In this document: in pieces, positions 16,717 to 24,691 of the stretch
How positions within the stretch are numbered: position 1 is the stretch's first letter
Layout of the letters: the number at the start of each line of letters is the position of its first letter
Source of the DNA: an uncultured Oscillospiraceae bacterium
Lineage (GTDB): Bacteria; Bacillota; Clostridia; Oscillospirales; Oscillospiraceae
Direction: 5' to 3'
Assembly (NCBI GenBank): GCA_947629915.1
Contig: CANRFN010000022.1
Span: forward strand, 1 to 59,560
Length of the DNA stretch: 59,560 nt
The notes under the pieces: model-generated
Database searches by the model: none
Told to the model about the DNA's origin: nothing
Seen by the model: the letters and a program-made list of their open reading frames with translations, nothing else
Position numbers and translations under genes: made by a program

Positions 16717-17678
16717 ACCACCCCGTACAGTTCTGCCAGCAGCATGGTCTTTCTCGCCCAGTTGCCGTGGGTGCGGACCTCGTTCATCCGCTCTCCGCCG
16801 TAGCTCTTGCCCACCTGGAGGCTGCCGCTCTCCCAGTGGAGGATGCTGCGGGCGTCCTCGTAGTCCTTCTGGGTCACCTTCAGCATCTCGTTCACCACCG
16901 GCACCTGCTTTGGGTGGATCACGGTCTTGCCCACAAAGCCGTTGAGCATATCCCGGCGGATCTCCCGCTGGAGGCCGTGGCGCCACTCGTTGTGGTCGCT
17001 GGAGAAGTACTCCCACACCGGGCCAGACAACACATAGTCCCGGGAGAAGGCCGCCAGAATGTCCCCCAGGATCTGGGCCACGGGGACAATGTCGTAGATG
17101 GTCTCATCGTAGTGACGCCGGGCGGCCAGCTGGTTGCAGAAGTCGTTGCCGCCCACCCGGACGTTCAGCACCACATCGGCCATGGCGTCCACATAGCCCC
17201 GGATGGCGTGAAGGGTCTCGTGCCGCTCATAGGGGTCTACGAGATCGCGGCTCTCCAGGATGGGCATCATGGTAAGTTGGTGGTCTGCCCGGCTGTTCGC
17301 CTCTGCGATGGCATCGTTATAGCTCTGGGCATTGGACACGGTGTACTTGGGCAGCACAAAGCCGGTGAGCACCCGCTGATAGGGTTTCACCCGGGCAAAG
17401 AGCCTGCCGATCTGCTCCGGACTGCGCACCCGGATGAAGAGTTTGGGGAGGTAGAAGGGTCTCGTCTGATAGGCCTCGTAGATCTGCCGAAGGGTCCCGG
17501 TCACGATGTGTTCCGCCGCCTCCACCTGTTCGTCCGGCACGGTGTCCTCCAGGCAGAGGGCGAGGGAATAGGGGGTGGCAAAACTGCCCCGGATCACGGA
17601 GCCGGCCACTTTGTCATTCAGCGCAGGGGAATAGAGCAGCGCCCCCACGCTGTATTTCACGTCTGCGTTCTCGATCAT
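16713..17678 (-). CDS. HpcH/CitE-like aldolase or lyase
   Basis: A 321-residue TIM-barrel enzyme of the HpcH/HpaI aldolase and citrate lyase beta group. Seen in sequence: LALCLEDTVPDEQVE near residue 45 with the acidic metal ligands, IRVRSPEQIGRLFARV, and GKTVIHPKQVPVVNE near residue 265, a CitE hallmark. It may cleave or form a C-C bond in making the module's metabolite. ATG 17678 overlaps the phosphatase stop as ATGA; an upstream Met in the same frame lacks support. Confidence 0.85.
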   Translation of the reverse strand: MIENADVKYSVGALLYSPALNDKVAGSVIRGSFATPYSLALCLEDTVPDEQVEAAEHIVTGTLRQIYEAYQTRPFYLPKLFIRVRSPEQIGRLFARVKPYQRVLTGFVLPKYTVSNAQSYNDAIAEANSRADHQLTMMPILESRDLVDPYERHETLHAIRGYVDAMADVVLNVRVGGNDFCNQLAARRHYDETIYDIVPVAQILGDILAAFSRDYVLSGPVWEYFSSDHNEWRHGLQREIRRDMLNGFVGKTVIHPKQVPVVNEMLKVTQKDYEDARSILHWESGSLQVGKSYGGERMNEVRTHGNWARKTMLLAELYGVV

Positions 17679-18448
17679 GCATTTCGTCCTTGCTTCCAAA
17701 TATCGTTCAGGCCGGCACAGATCTGGTCTGAGAAGATGCCGTCCTGGCAGGGGATTCCTCTGGGGCAGCGCACCGCTGCCGCCAGCGCCTGGGGATAGAA
17801 AGAGAGATCTGCCGCCTCCAGCATGGGGATGTCAAAGGCGCTGTCCCCCGCCGCGATGGTGCGGGATGCCCCCGCCATGGCCGCATACCGCCGAAGGGCC
17901 GTCCCCTTCTGCAGGCTCTGGGGATAGCAGTACACCTTCCGGGCGTCCCGGGTGAGGCGGAGGTGGCCCGGGTCCACATGGGGCTGCAGCATCTGCAGTG
18001 CCATCTCAGCTTCCCCGCCCTTCACATAGAAGAAGAAGGGATCTGTCCGCTGGATCCGGTCCTCCCCAAAGGCCGAGACTGCAAAGGAGAGGGCTCTCTC
18101 CAATGCCGGCCGGTCGTCCTTCGAAATCTCCTCCGATTCCCGTCTCCAGTCCAGGTCCTCCTCCCCGTCCCGGAGCAGGACCGCCCCGTTGCAGAGAAGG
18201 GCGTCCCGCCAGCGGAGCTCCCCCGCCAGCGGCTGCAGCCGTCGGTATTGGGCCTCGGTGCGGGTGGTGAGGGGGACAGTGGGGAGCCAGGCGGCAGACT
18301 GGAGAAAGCGATAGGTGGGGAGGGTCATGAAGCTCTGAGGTCTCCCCTCCAGCTGCTCCACCCACACCACGGGCCTGCCGTCCGCATGCCGGTGGGAGTA
18401 AATCAGGGTGTTGTCCAGATCGGAGAAGAACAGCAATTTCCGCTCCAT
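17675..18448 (-). CDS. HAD-superfamily phosphatase
   Basis: A 257-residue hydrolase. Motif I is FFSDLDNTLIYSH with the nucleophile Asp near residue 10. The cap region follows, and motif IV is IAAGDSAFDIPML near residue 205. The layout resembles sucrose-phosphatase-like (Cof-type) HADs. In the Ter-linked module such a protein would remove a phosphate from the nucleoside-like intermediate. It starts 4 bases after the ATP-grasp gene and overlaps the aldolase gene by 4. Confidence 0.85.
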   Translation of the reverse strand: MERKLLFFSDLDNTLIYSHRHADGRPVVWVEQLEGRPQSFMTLPTYRFLQSAAWLPTVPLTTRTEAQYRRLQPLAGELRWRDALLCNGAVLLRDGEEDLDWRRESEEISKDDRPALERALSFAVSAFGEDRIQRTDPFFFYVKGGEAEMALQMLQPHVDPGHLRLTRDARKVYCYPQSLQKGTALRRYAAMAGASRTIAAGDSAFDIPMLEAADLSFYPQALAAAVRCPRGIPCQDGIFSDQICAGLNDIWKQGRNA

Positions 18449-18452
18449 TGCC

Positions 18453-19451
18453 CTACAGCACCAGCGGCGTCTCCACGTTGGTGACGTAGTGCTCCTCCGG
18501 GACCAGGGTCCAGGGCCGCTCCTCTCCCCGGAGTTTGCACACGGCGAGGCCCGGGATGTTCACCCCAGCGCCGATGCAGCCCATGGCGGTGCCGCCGGAC
18601 ATCCGGGTGTTCACCTCCAGGAAGTAGGGCTTCCCGTCCAGGTACTTGAACTGGATGTTGCAGGGCCACTCCAGGGGGACGAGATCGAAGACCTCCTGGG
18701 TCTTGGCCAGGATGTCCGGGTCGTAGGTGAGCTTCTCAAAGCGGGTGCTGTCCTTGATCCGGGGCAGCATGATGAGCCCCTGCTCCGTCTTCAGGCAGTC
18801 CACGCTCACCTCCACCCCGGAGAGGAAGGGCATCATCAGGATGGGGGAGAAGACCTCCTTCTCGGAGAGGCACTCCAATACGGCGTCCAAGGTCATGCGG
18901 GTGTTCTGCTTCTTGAAGAGGGAGGCATATCCCTTCCGGTTGTTGTCTATGAGGCGGTAGCTCTTGCCGCCCTCATCGTGGACAAACTTGAAGCACACAT
19001 AGGAATACCGGCTCTGCAGTTCGTGGTACGCCGCCTCAAAGTCCCTCTGGGTTGTGACGATCCGGTACTCCGGGAGGGTGGAGAGCCCCGCCTCCGCCAT
19101 CCTGGCATAGGCCGCATCCTTGTGGTTCAGAAGGTCTACGATGGGGTAGTCGTCCACCATCACGGAGACCCCCAGCGCCTCGAACTCCGCCTTCCGCCTG
19201 CTCACCTGCAGCATGCCGCGCCTTGGCAGGAAGTAGTCCACCTGGTGCGCCCGGCAGAAGTCCAGGCAGTAGTCCGCGTAACAAGACTCGGAATAAGGGG
19301 GCTCCCGATACCACTCGTCGCAGACATCCGCCAGCACGGAGTGCTCGTTCTCATTGCTGCCCAGGATCACCGCGTCCGGGTGGTATGCCCGGATCAGCTT
19401 GATGATGTGATATGCGGTGCTAAACCAGTGGTTCAGCCAGATTCGTACCAT
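18453..19451 (-). CDS. ATP-grasp ligase
   Basis: A 332-residue ATP-dependent ligase of the carbamoyl-phosphate synthetase-like ATP-grasp type. The N-terminal pre-ATP-grasp domain starts MVRIWLNHWFSTAYHIIKL. Central blocks include CFKFVHDEGGKSYRLIDN and SGVEVSVDCL. The metal-binding end is FLEVNTRMSGGTAMGCIGAG. It would form an amide-like bond in the module's product, perhaps adding an amino acid. GGAGG precedes ATG 19451. The gene directly follows the protease fusion. Confidence 0.85.
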   Translation of the reverse strand: MVRIWLNHWFSTAYHIIKLIRAYHPDAVILGSNENEHSVLADVCDEWYREPPYSESCYADYCLDFCRAHQVDYFLPRRGMLQVSRRKAEFEALGVSVMVDDYPIVDLLNHKDAAYARMAEAGLSTLPEYRIVTTQRDFEAAYHELQSRYSYVCFKFVHDEGGKSYRLIDNNRKGYASLFKKQNTRMTLDAVLECLSEKEVFSPILMMPFLSGVEVSVDCLKTEQGLIMLPRIKDSTRFEKLTYDPDILAKTQEVFDLVPLEWPCNIQFKYLDGKPYFLEVNTRMSGGTAMGCIGAGVNIPGLAVCKLRGEERPWTLVPEEHYVTNVETPLVL

Positions 19452-19464
19452 ACGTAACGTCCTC

Positions 19465-20925
19465 CTATATGTGAGAGAGCAGACCGCCGGCGAAACCGCG
19501 GATCTCCTCGTAGGGCACGGCCAGGTTGAGATTCTGCCCCTCGTTCAGGCCCGCCGTGCTGATGCCGATCACCTCTCCATACAGGTTCAGCACCGCGCCG
19601 CCGGAGCTGCCGTGGGAGATGGGGGCTGTGAATTGGATCATGTTTACCTCGTGGATCACCCGGAAGCCGGCAATGATCCCGTCGGACACGGAATTGAACA
19701 ATCCCAGGGGACTGCCGATGGCCACCACCCGCTGTCCCCGCACCAGCGGCTTTTTCCCCGCATAGAGGGGCAGCGGCCTCAGCTCTTTCGGGATCCGCAG
19801 GATCGCGAGGTCCATCTTGGGGTTCACCTTGATGAGCCGATCCGTGAGATAGGTCTGCTGGTCGTCCTCGATGCGCACGGCGAAGGCGGCGCCCCGCTCC
19901 ACCACATGGAAGTTGGTGAGGATGTACCCTCCCCTGCCGATCACGATGCCGGAGCCGGTGGCTTTGATCTCCCGCTCCCGGTTCAGCACCCCGATCATCA
20001 CCACCGAGGGGGCCAGGGCCGCCAGCTCCTCGTAGCTCTTCTCCTGCCGTGTGTCTGGGGCACTCCTCGGGGCGGGCCGCACCGGCTGCCGCACCGTGGG
20101 GGTGGGCGCAGGCGCCGGCCGCTGGGAAATTTGGGGTCTGGGCTGCGGTTGTTGGGGTCTCGGCTGTGCCGGCTGCTGCTGCCGCGGCTGGGTCTGCGGC
20201 GCAGGACTTGGCGGCACTGGCCGGGGCGGGATCTGGACTTTCGCGGCCGTCTGCTGGGGCACCGGGATGTACGCCGGCAGGTCGTCCCTGCCGCAGGGCC
20301 CCAGGTCCAGGCGCTGCGAGAGGGCCAGGCTGGACGGGGGGATCTTCCCGTCCCCCGCGGGGTTCAGCAGCAGCACATCCCAGCCCAACTGGGTGAGGAG
20401 ATAGCCGAAGAGGTACTCCTGCTCCCGCAGCACGTTGCCCAACACGATCTTCCCGGTCCAATCCGGGGTCCAGCGGGGCAGATACGGCTGCAGCAGCTGG
20501 TCTGTCCAGAAAAGCAGCTTTGCCCCGAAGTTTCTGCAGATGGTATCTGTGGGCGGCGGGGTACGGGCGGATTGAAACTGCCGGAGCACCCTCTCCAGGG
20601 CCTGGGAGAGCACCGGGCCAAAGTCCGCCGGAAAGGCACCTTTCAGCCCGATCCCCTTGTTCTGGCGCCACTGCCGATAGGCCGCCTCATAGAAGGGGCT
20701 GTCCTGGGCGGTGAGCACGGGAAGGGCGTTTCGCCGGAGGTAGTTTCCGCGGGAGAGCGCCCGGTCCAGGTCCAGGATCCGGTTCGCCAGATCCGGTGTG
20801 GTCCCCACAGCCCGGACAAAGGACACCGAATGGACGCCGTTGCACACGGTGCCCCGGACGCCGCCGAACGCCTCCAGGGAGCGGATCTCCATGGGGTTGC
20901 AGACATATTGCAGTGGTTCTCCCAC
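19465..20925 (-). CDS. YceG-like domain fused to a trypsin-like serine protease
   Basis: A 486-residue fusion. The first ~210 residues resemble the YceG-type protein encoded at 24692, for example VLGNVLREQEYLFGYLLTQLG beside the latter's FERIVGLLGQ region. Residues 215-310 are a Pro/Gln-rich linker. The C-terminus is an S1C (DegP/HtrA-like) protease with His near 339 (TNFHVVERG), Asp near 371 (MDLAILRIP) and Ser near 440 (SHGSSGGAVL). No PDZ domain and no signal peptide are seen, so it should act in the cytoplasm. GTG 20925 follows GGGAGGG. A protease inside a Ter operon could process or trigger TerD-type complexes; this is inference. Confidence 0.8.
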   Translation of the reverse strand: MGEPLQYVCNPMEIRSLEAFGGVRGTVCNGVHSVSFVRAVGTTPDLANRILDLDRALSRGNYLRRNALPVLTAQDSPFYEAAYRQWRQNKGIGLKGAFPADFGPVLSQALERVLRQFQSARTPPPTDTICRNFGAKLLFWTDQLLQPYLPRWTPDWTGKIVLGNVLREQEYLFGYLLTQLGWDVLLLNPAGDGKIPPSSLALSQRLDLGPCGRDDLPAYIPVPQQTAAKVQIPPRPVPPSPAPQTQPRQQQPAQPRPQQPQPRPQISQRPAPAPTPTVRQPVRPAPRSAPDTRQEKSYEELAALAPSVVMIGVLNREREIKATGSGIVIGRGGYILTNFHVVERGAAFAVRIEDDQQTYLTDRLIKVNPKMDLAILRIPKELRPLPLYAGKKPLVRGQRVVAIGSPLGLFNSVSDGIIAGFRVIHEVNMIQFTAPISHGSSGGAVLNLYGEVIGISTAGLNEGQNLNLAVPYEEIRGFAGGLLSHI

Positions 20926-21024
20926 GGCGCTTCCCTCCCCTCCGATACAAGAAAGGAAGAGGCCGAATGTCCCACATCAGCGGGCATCCAGCCTCTTCCC
21001 GTGCGGTCTGGACTGTTTTCTCCG

Positions 21025-21615
21025 TTACAGGTACCGCTTGGCAAACTCCCCGATGGAGTCGTCCGCGGTGCCCTGGCCGATGGCGTTGAACTTCCACTCG
21101 CCGTTGTGCCGGTAGACCTCGCCGAAGAGCATGGCGGTCATACCGGAGTAGTTCTCGGTGAGGTTGTAGATGCACATCTCGCTGTTGTTCCGCCCGTCCA
21201 CCAGCCGGATGAAGGCATTCTGAATCATGCCAAAGTGCTGCTTGCGGGCCCGGGCCTGGTAGATGTTCACCCCGATCACGATCCGATCGTACTGGGCGGG
21301 CAGCTTGTTGAGCTCAATCATGATCTGCTCATCATCGCCCTCCCCGGCACCGGTGAGGTTGTCCCCCATGTGGCGGATGGCGCCGCTGTTGTGCACCAGG
21401 TTGCCGAAGTACACGATGTCCTGTTTCCCGGCCAATTTGCCGTTGGAGAGCAGCAGGGCAAACGCATCGCAGTCGATGTCCTGGGCTTTCGTCAGGCCGA
21501 AGAATCCCCGGGGCTGCTGGACCTCGTCCCAGCCCAGGCCCACCATCACGAGGGACAGGCCGGCCCGCTCCTTGCTCAGGCTGATCTTCTGGCCCTTCTG
21601 CAGGCTAACAGACAT
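21025..21615 (-). CDS. TerD family protein
   Basis: A 196-residue calcium-binding stress protein. Family blocks are [40 protein letters not shown] and [18 protein letters not shown]. The D-x-D and GDDE sites that bind calcium in TerD are present. ATG 21615 is chosen over the longer frame because MSVSLQKGQ is the family start and AGAGGTG precedes it. Last of four tandem TerD-fold genes. Confidence 0.88.
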   Translation of the reverse strand: MSVSLQKGQKISLSKERAGLSLVMVGLGWDEVQQPRGFFGLTKAQDIDCDAFALLLSNGKLAGKQDIVYFGNLVHNSGAIRHMGDNLTGAGEGDDEQIMIELNKLPAQYDRIVIGVNIYQARARKQHFGMIQNAFIRLVDGRNNSEMCIYNLTENYSGMTAMLFGEVYRHNGEWKFNAIGQGTADDSIGEFAKRYL

Positions 21616-21681
21616 ATCAAACACCTCTTTTTTCTGGGTGCCCGCCCGGCTCCAGCCGGGCGGCACCCGATTCTCGGGCAA

Positions 21682-22287
21682 TCACTTTTTGCCCTGTACC
21701 CATTTCAGGCCCCAGTTGTACGCCTGGTCCATCATGGAGTGTCCGGGGAAGAAGCGCACCAGCTTCTCCACGGAGAAGGTCTCATCGTTCTGGTTCACAA
21801 AGAGGGCCAGAGCGCACATCTTCATGTCGGAGTCGAACTGGTCCATCTTAACCACCAGGTCCTCTGCCCCGGGGTACTTGATGGTCACCGTGGCGTCCGC
21901 CTGCTGCCAGTTGGCCACGCCCTCATAGATGAAGGTGTACACCAGGATCCGGCGGATCTCCTGAATCTTGTTGCCGTTGATCCGCAGGTTCTCGCCGCTG
22001 GCGTTCTCACCGGTGCGGTCATCGCCGTCCAGGCTCACAAACGGGGAATCCACCGTGCTGCCAAAGGACTTGCCCAGGGCCTGCACGGCGCCCTTTCTGC
22101 CGTTTTTCAGCTCGTAGAGACAGCCCAGGTCCAGGTCGATGCCCTCGTTGCCGCCGAAGAGCCTGGCAAAGAAGCCCTGGTTCACCGGCTTGGCGTTCCA
22201 GTTCAGGTTCACCAGGATCTCCCCCAGCCCCGTGGGGTTGGACTTTTTCAGGCTGATCTTCTGGCCCTTCTGGAGACTGATTGCCAT
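21682..22287 (-). CDS. TerA-like TerD-fold protein
   Basis: A 201-residue divergent member beginning MAISLQKGQKISLKK. It has GIDLDLGCLYELKNG, then SLDGDDRTGENASGENL, the arrangement of TerA rather than TerD, and a unique C-terminus ending in NWGLKWVQGKK. ATG 22287 lies one base after the upstream stop, so translation is coupled. It probably assembles with the neighbouring TerD proteins at the membrane; that is family-level knowledge, not shown here. Confidence 0.82.
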   Translation of the reverse strand: MAISLQKGQKISLKKSNPTGLGEILVNLNWNAKPVNQGFFARLFGGNEGIDLDLGCLYELKNGRKGAVQALGKSFGSTVDSPFVSLDGDDRTGENASGENLRINGNKIQEIRRILVYTFIYEGVANWQQADATVTIKYPGAEDLVVKMDQFDSDMKMCALALFVNQNDETFSVEKLVRFFPGHSMMDQAYNWGLKWVQGKK

Positions 22288-22288
22288 G

Positions 22289-22870
22289 TCAGGCCACCTG
22301 GATGCCGTAGCTGGCGCAGAGGGCCGCGAGACCGCCCTGGTAGCCGCTGCCGATGGCGTTGAACTTCCACTCGCCGGCGTTGCGGTAGAGCTCGCCGAAG
22401 ACCACGGCGGTCTCGATGGAGAAGTCCTCCCCCAGGTCGTAGCGGAGCAGCTCCTGGCCGTTGCGCTCATCGTAGATGCGGATGAAGGCGTTGTTCACCT
22501 GGCCGAAGTTCTGCCGGCGGACGTCTGCGTCATAGATGGTCACGGTAAAGGCGATCTTGGAGATGTTGGCCGGGATCTTGGCCAGGTCGATCTTGATCTG
22601 CTCATCGTCCCCGTCTCCCATGCCGGTGAGGTTGTCCCCCTGGTGCACCACGGCGCCGGAGGGGTGGGCCAGGTTGCCGTAGAACACGAAGTCCTCCTGG
22701 CAGGTGACCTTGCCGTTGTCTCCCAACAGGAAGGCGGCGCCGTCCAGGTCGAAGTCCCCGCCGGTGTCAAAGGCATTTACGTCCCAGCCCACGCCGACCA
22801 CCACGTTCTGCAGGCCGGCGTTGCCCTTGGTCAGATTCACTTTCTGGCCCTTTGTCAGATTGATAGGCAT
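22289..22870 (-). CDS. TerD family protein
   Basis: A 193-residue canonical TerD with [12 protein letters not shown] at the start, [36 protein letters not shown] and [18 protein letters not shown]. All calcium-site acidic residues look intact. GGAGGG lies before ATG 22870. It is closely similar to the copy at 22901, so the two arose by tandem duplication. Confidence 0.92.
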   Translation of the reverse strand: MPINLTKGQKVNLTKGNAGLQNVVVGVGWDVNAFDTGGDFDLDGAAFLLGDNGKVTCQEDFVFYGNLAHPSGAVVHQGDNLTGMGDGDDEQIKIDLAKIPANISKIAFTVTIYDADVRRQNFGQVNNAFIRIYDERNGQELLRYDLGEDFSIETAVVFGELYRNAGEWKFNAIGSGYQGGLAALCASYGIQVA

Positions 22871-22900
22871 AGTGTTTTCCCTCCAGATTGATATTTTCGG

Positions 22901-23482
22901 TTACTCGGCATCGATGCCGTAGCGGGCGCAGATCGCCGCCAGGCCGCCCTGATAGCCGCTGCCGATGGCGTTGAACTTCCACTCGCCGTTGTGCTTGTAG
23001 AGCTCTCCCACCACCATGGCGGTCTCGATGGAGAAGTCCTCCCCCAGGTCGAAGTGGATGATCTCCTGGTCGTTCTCCATGTTCACGATGCGGATGAAGG
23101 AGTTGCTCACCTGGCCGAAGTTCTGGCGGCGGCGCTCCGCCTCGTAGATGGTCACCGTGAAGGCGATCTTCTCGATGTTGGCCGGGACCATGGACAGGTC
23201 CACCATGATCTGCTCGTCATCGCCCTCGCCGGCGCCGGTGAGGTTGTCCCCCTGGTGCACCACGGCGCCGGAGGGGTGCTCCAGGTTGCCGTAGAAGATG
23301 AAGTCCTGGTCGCAGGTGCACTTGCCGTTGGCCCCGCACAGGAAGGCGGAGGCGTCCAGGTCAAAATCGTAGCCGGAGTCGAACTCGTTTACGTCCCAGC
23401 CCAGCCCTACCATGATTTTCTTCAGGCTGGGGTTGCCCTTGGTCAGGCTGATCTTCTGGCCCTTAGACAGATTGATGGGCAT
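22901..23482 (-). CDS. TerD family protein (TerD/TerE-like)
   Basis: A 193-residue canonical TerD with [47 protein letters not shown] and [25 protein letters not shown] lies 8 bases before ATG 23482. First of four tandem TerD-fold genes, separated from telA by a GC-rich hairpin at 23511. Confidence 0.92.
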   Translation of the reverse strand: MPINLSKGQKISLTKGNPSLKKIMVGLGWDVNEFDSGYDFDLDASAFLCGANGKCTCDQDFIFYGNLEHPSGAVVHQGDNLTGAGEGDDEQIMVDLSMVPANIEKIAFTVTIYEAERRRQNFGQVSNSFIRIVNMENDQEIIHFDLGEDFSIETAMVVGELYKHNGEWKFNAIGSGYQGGLAAICARYGIDAE

Positions 23483-23510
23483 TGTGATTCCTCCTCTGAA
23501 ATATCGTTGC

Positions 23511-23539
23511 AGGCGGCCCGGCGCCCTGCCGGGCCGCCT
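23511..23539 (-). other. Intercistronic hairpin between telA and terD
   Basis: A perfect 12-bp stem (23511-23522 with 23528-23539), 5-base loop, no U-tract on the transcribed side. More likely an mRNA stability element than a terminator. Similar hairpins lie at 27009-27037, 21639-21667 and 20955-20995. Confidence 0.6.
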
Positions 23540-23545
23540 GTGGGG

Positions 23546-24685
23546 TTACCGCTTGTCCGGCATGTTGTAGGTGCGCTTGAACTCTTCCTTGATGTTCTCC
23601 AGCTTCCGCTGGTCCTCGATCCGCTGCTTCCGGGCGTTCTCCTGGATGGCCTTGGTCTCATCGATGCCGGTGACGATGGTCCGCCAGGTGGTCTCCAGGG
23701 TCTCCGCCTTGATGGAGCTGCCGGAGGCCAGTTGGGCGGTGAGCTTGGCCTGGTCCACGGTGTTGCGGGCGTTCTTAATGAGCAGCTCGTTGGTCTTCTC
23801 GTCCAGGGCTGCCATGGACTGGGCCTGGATCTTCTGCCGCTTCAGCATGATGGCCTGGGCCAGCGCCTGCTTGAACACCGGCAGGGTGATGATGAAGGCG
23901 GAGTTGATCTTCCGCACCAAGTTCAGGTTGCTGAACTCCATGGTCTTCAGCATGGGGATGGACTGGAGGGCCACGTTCTCCGCGGTGCGCAGGTCCTGGG
24001 TGCGCTGCTCCAGCATCATCAGGGCGTTCTGCATGGTCTGCAGCTCAAACTGGATGGAGTTGTCCCCGGTGGCCTGCAGCTCCTGCTGCAGCTGGGCGAT
24101 ATAGGCCTCCAGCTCCCGGCAGCCCTGCTCCCCCGCCAGGATGTACTTCACCAGCTCGTGGTAGTAGTTCACATTGGCGTTGAAGATCTGCTCCAGGTTC
24201 CGGTTGGACTGCTTGATCTCCGTCTCATACTTCTTCAGCTGGACGTAGATCTTGTCTACCTCGTCCCCCATGGTCTGGTACTTGGCCAGGATCTTGTCCA
24301 GCTGCTTGCGCATGCCGCCGAACAGCTTTCCGAAGAAGCCCGGCTCCTCTTTGATCTCATCGATGTCGAACTTCTCCATGATCTTCGCCAGCGTGTTCAG
24401 CATGGCGCTGGACTCGTCCAGCTGGCTCATGTTCATGCTGCGCAGCACCGTGTCCGAGACCTTGGCGATCTCCTCCGCGGCGCCGGCGCCGAAGGACACA
24501 ATGGTCTCCATGTTGCGCACCTCAATGGTGCTGGTGAGGGCGTCCACCTCGGCGGAGTTCGTCAGCGTCTGGGTCATCTGCTTGCGGTCCTCCACGATGT
24601 CGTAGGGCTGTACCGCCAGCTCCTCGGTGGCGGCCTGCTGCATGGTCGGCGCAGGCTGTACCGGTCTGCCAAAATCAAGTGCCAT
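23546..24685 (-). CDS. TelA-like toxic anion resistance protein
   Basis: A 379-residue, mostly helical cytoplasmic protein of the TelA family. Seen: a charged N-terminus with PYDIVEDRKQMTQTLTNS, MRKQLDKILAKYQTMGDEVD, many long amphipathic helices, and the C-terminal SSIKAETLETTWRTIVTGIDE block typical of TelA. GGAAGG lies before ATG 24685. It sits 6 bases after the YceG-like gene. TelA proteins accompany TerD clusters and link to tellurite and cell-wall-antibiotic tolerance; the mechanism is unknown. Confidence 0.9.
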   Translation of the reverse strand: MALDFGRPVQPAPTMQQAATEELAVQPYDIVEDRKQMTQTLTNSAEVDALTSTIEVRNMETIVSFGAGAAEEIAKVSDTVLRSMNMSQLDESSAMLNTLAKIMEKFDIDEIKEEPGFFGKLFGGMRKQLDKILAKYQTMGDEVDKIYVQLKKYETEIKQSNRNLEQIFNANVNYYHELVKYILAGEQGCRELEAYIAQLQQELQATGDNSIQFELQTMQNALMMLEQRTQDLRTAENVALQSIPMLKTMEFSNLNLVRKINSAFIITLPVFKQALAQAIMLKRQKIQAQSMAALDEKTNELLIKNARNTVDQAKLTAQLASGSSIKAETLETTWRTIVTGIDETKAIQENARKQRIEDQRKLENIKEEFKRTYNMPDKR

Positions 24686-24691
24686 CTTCCA

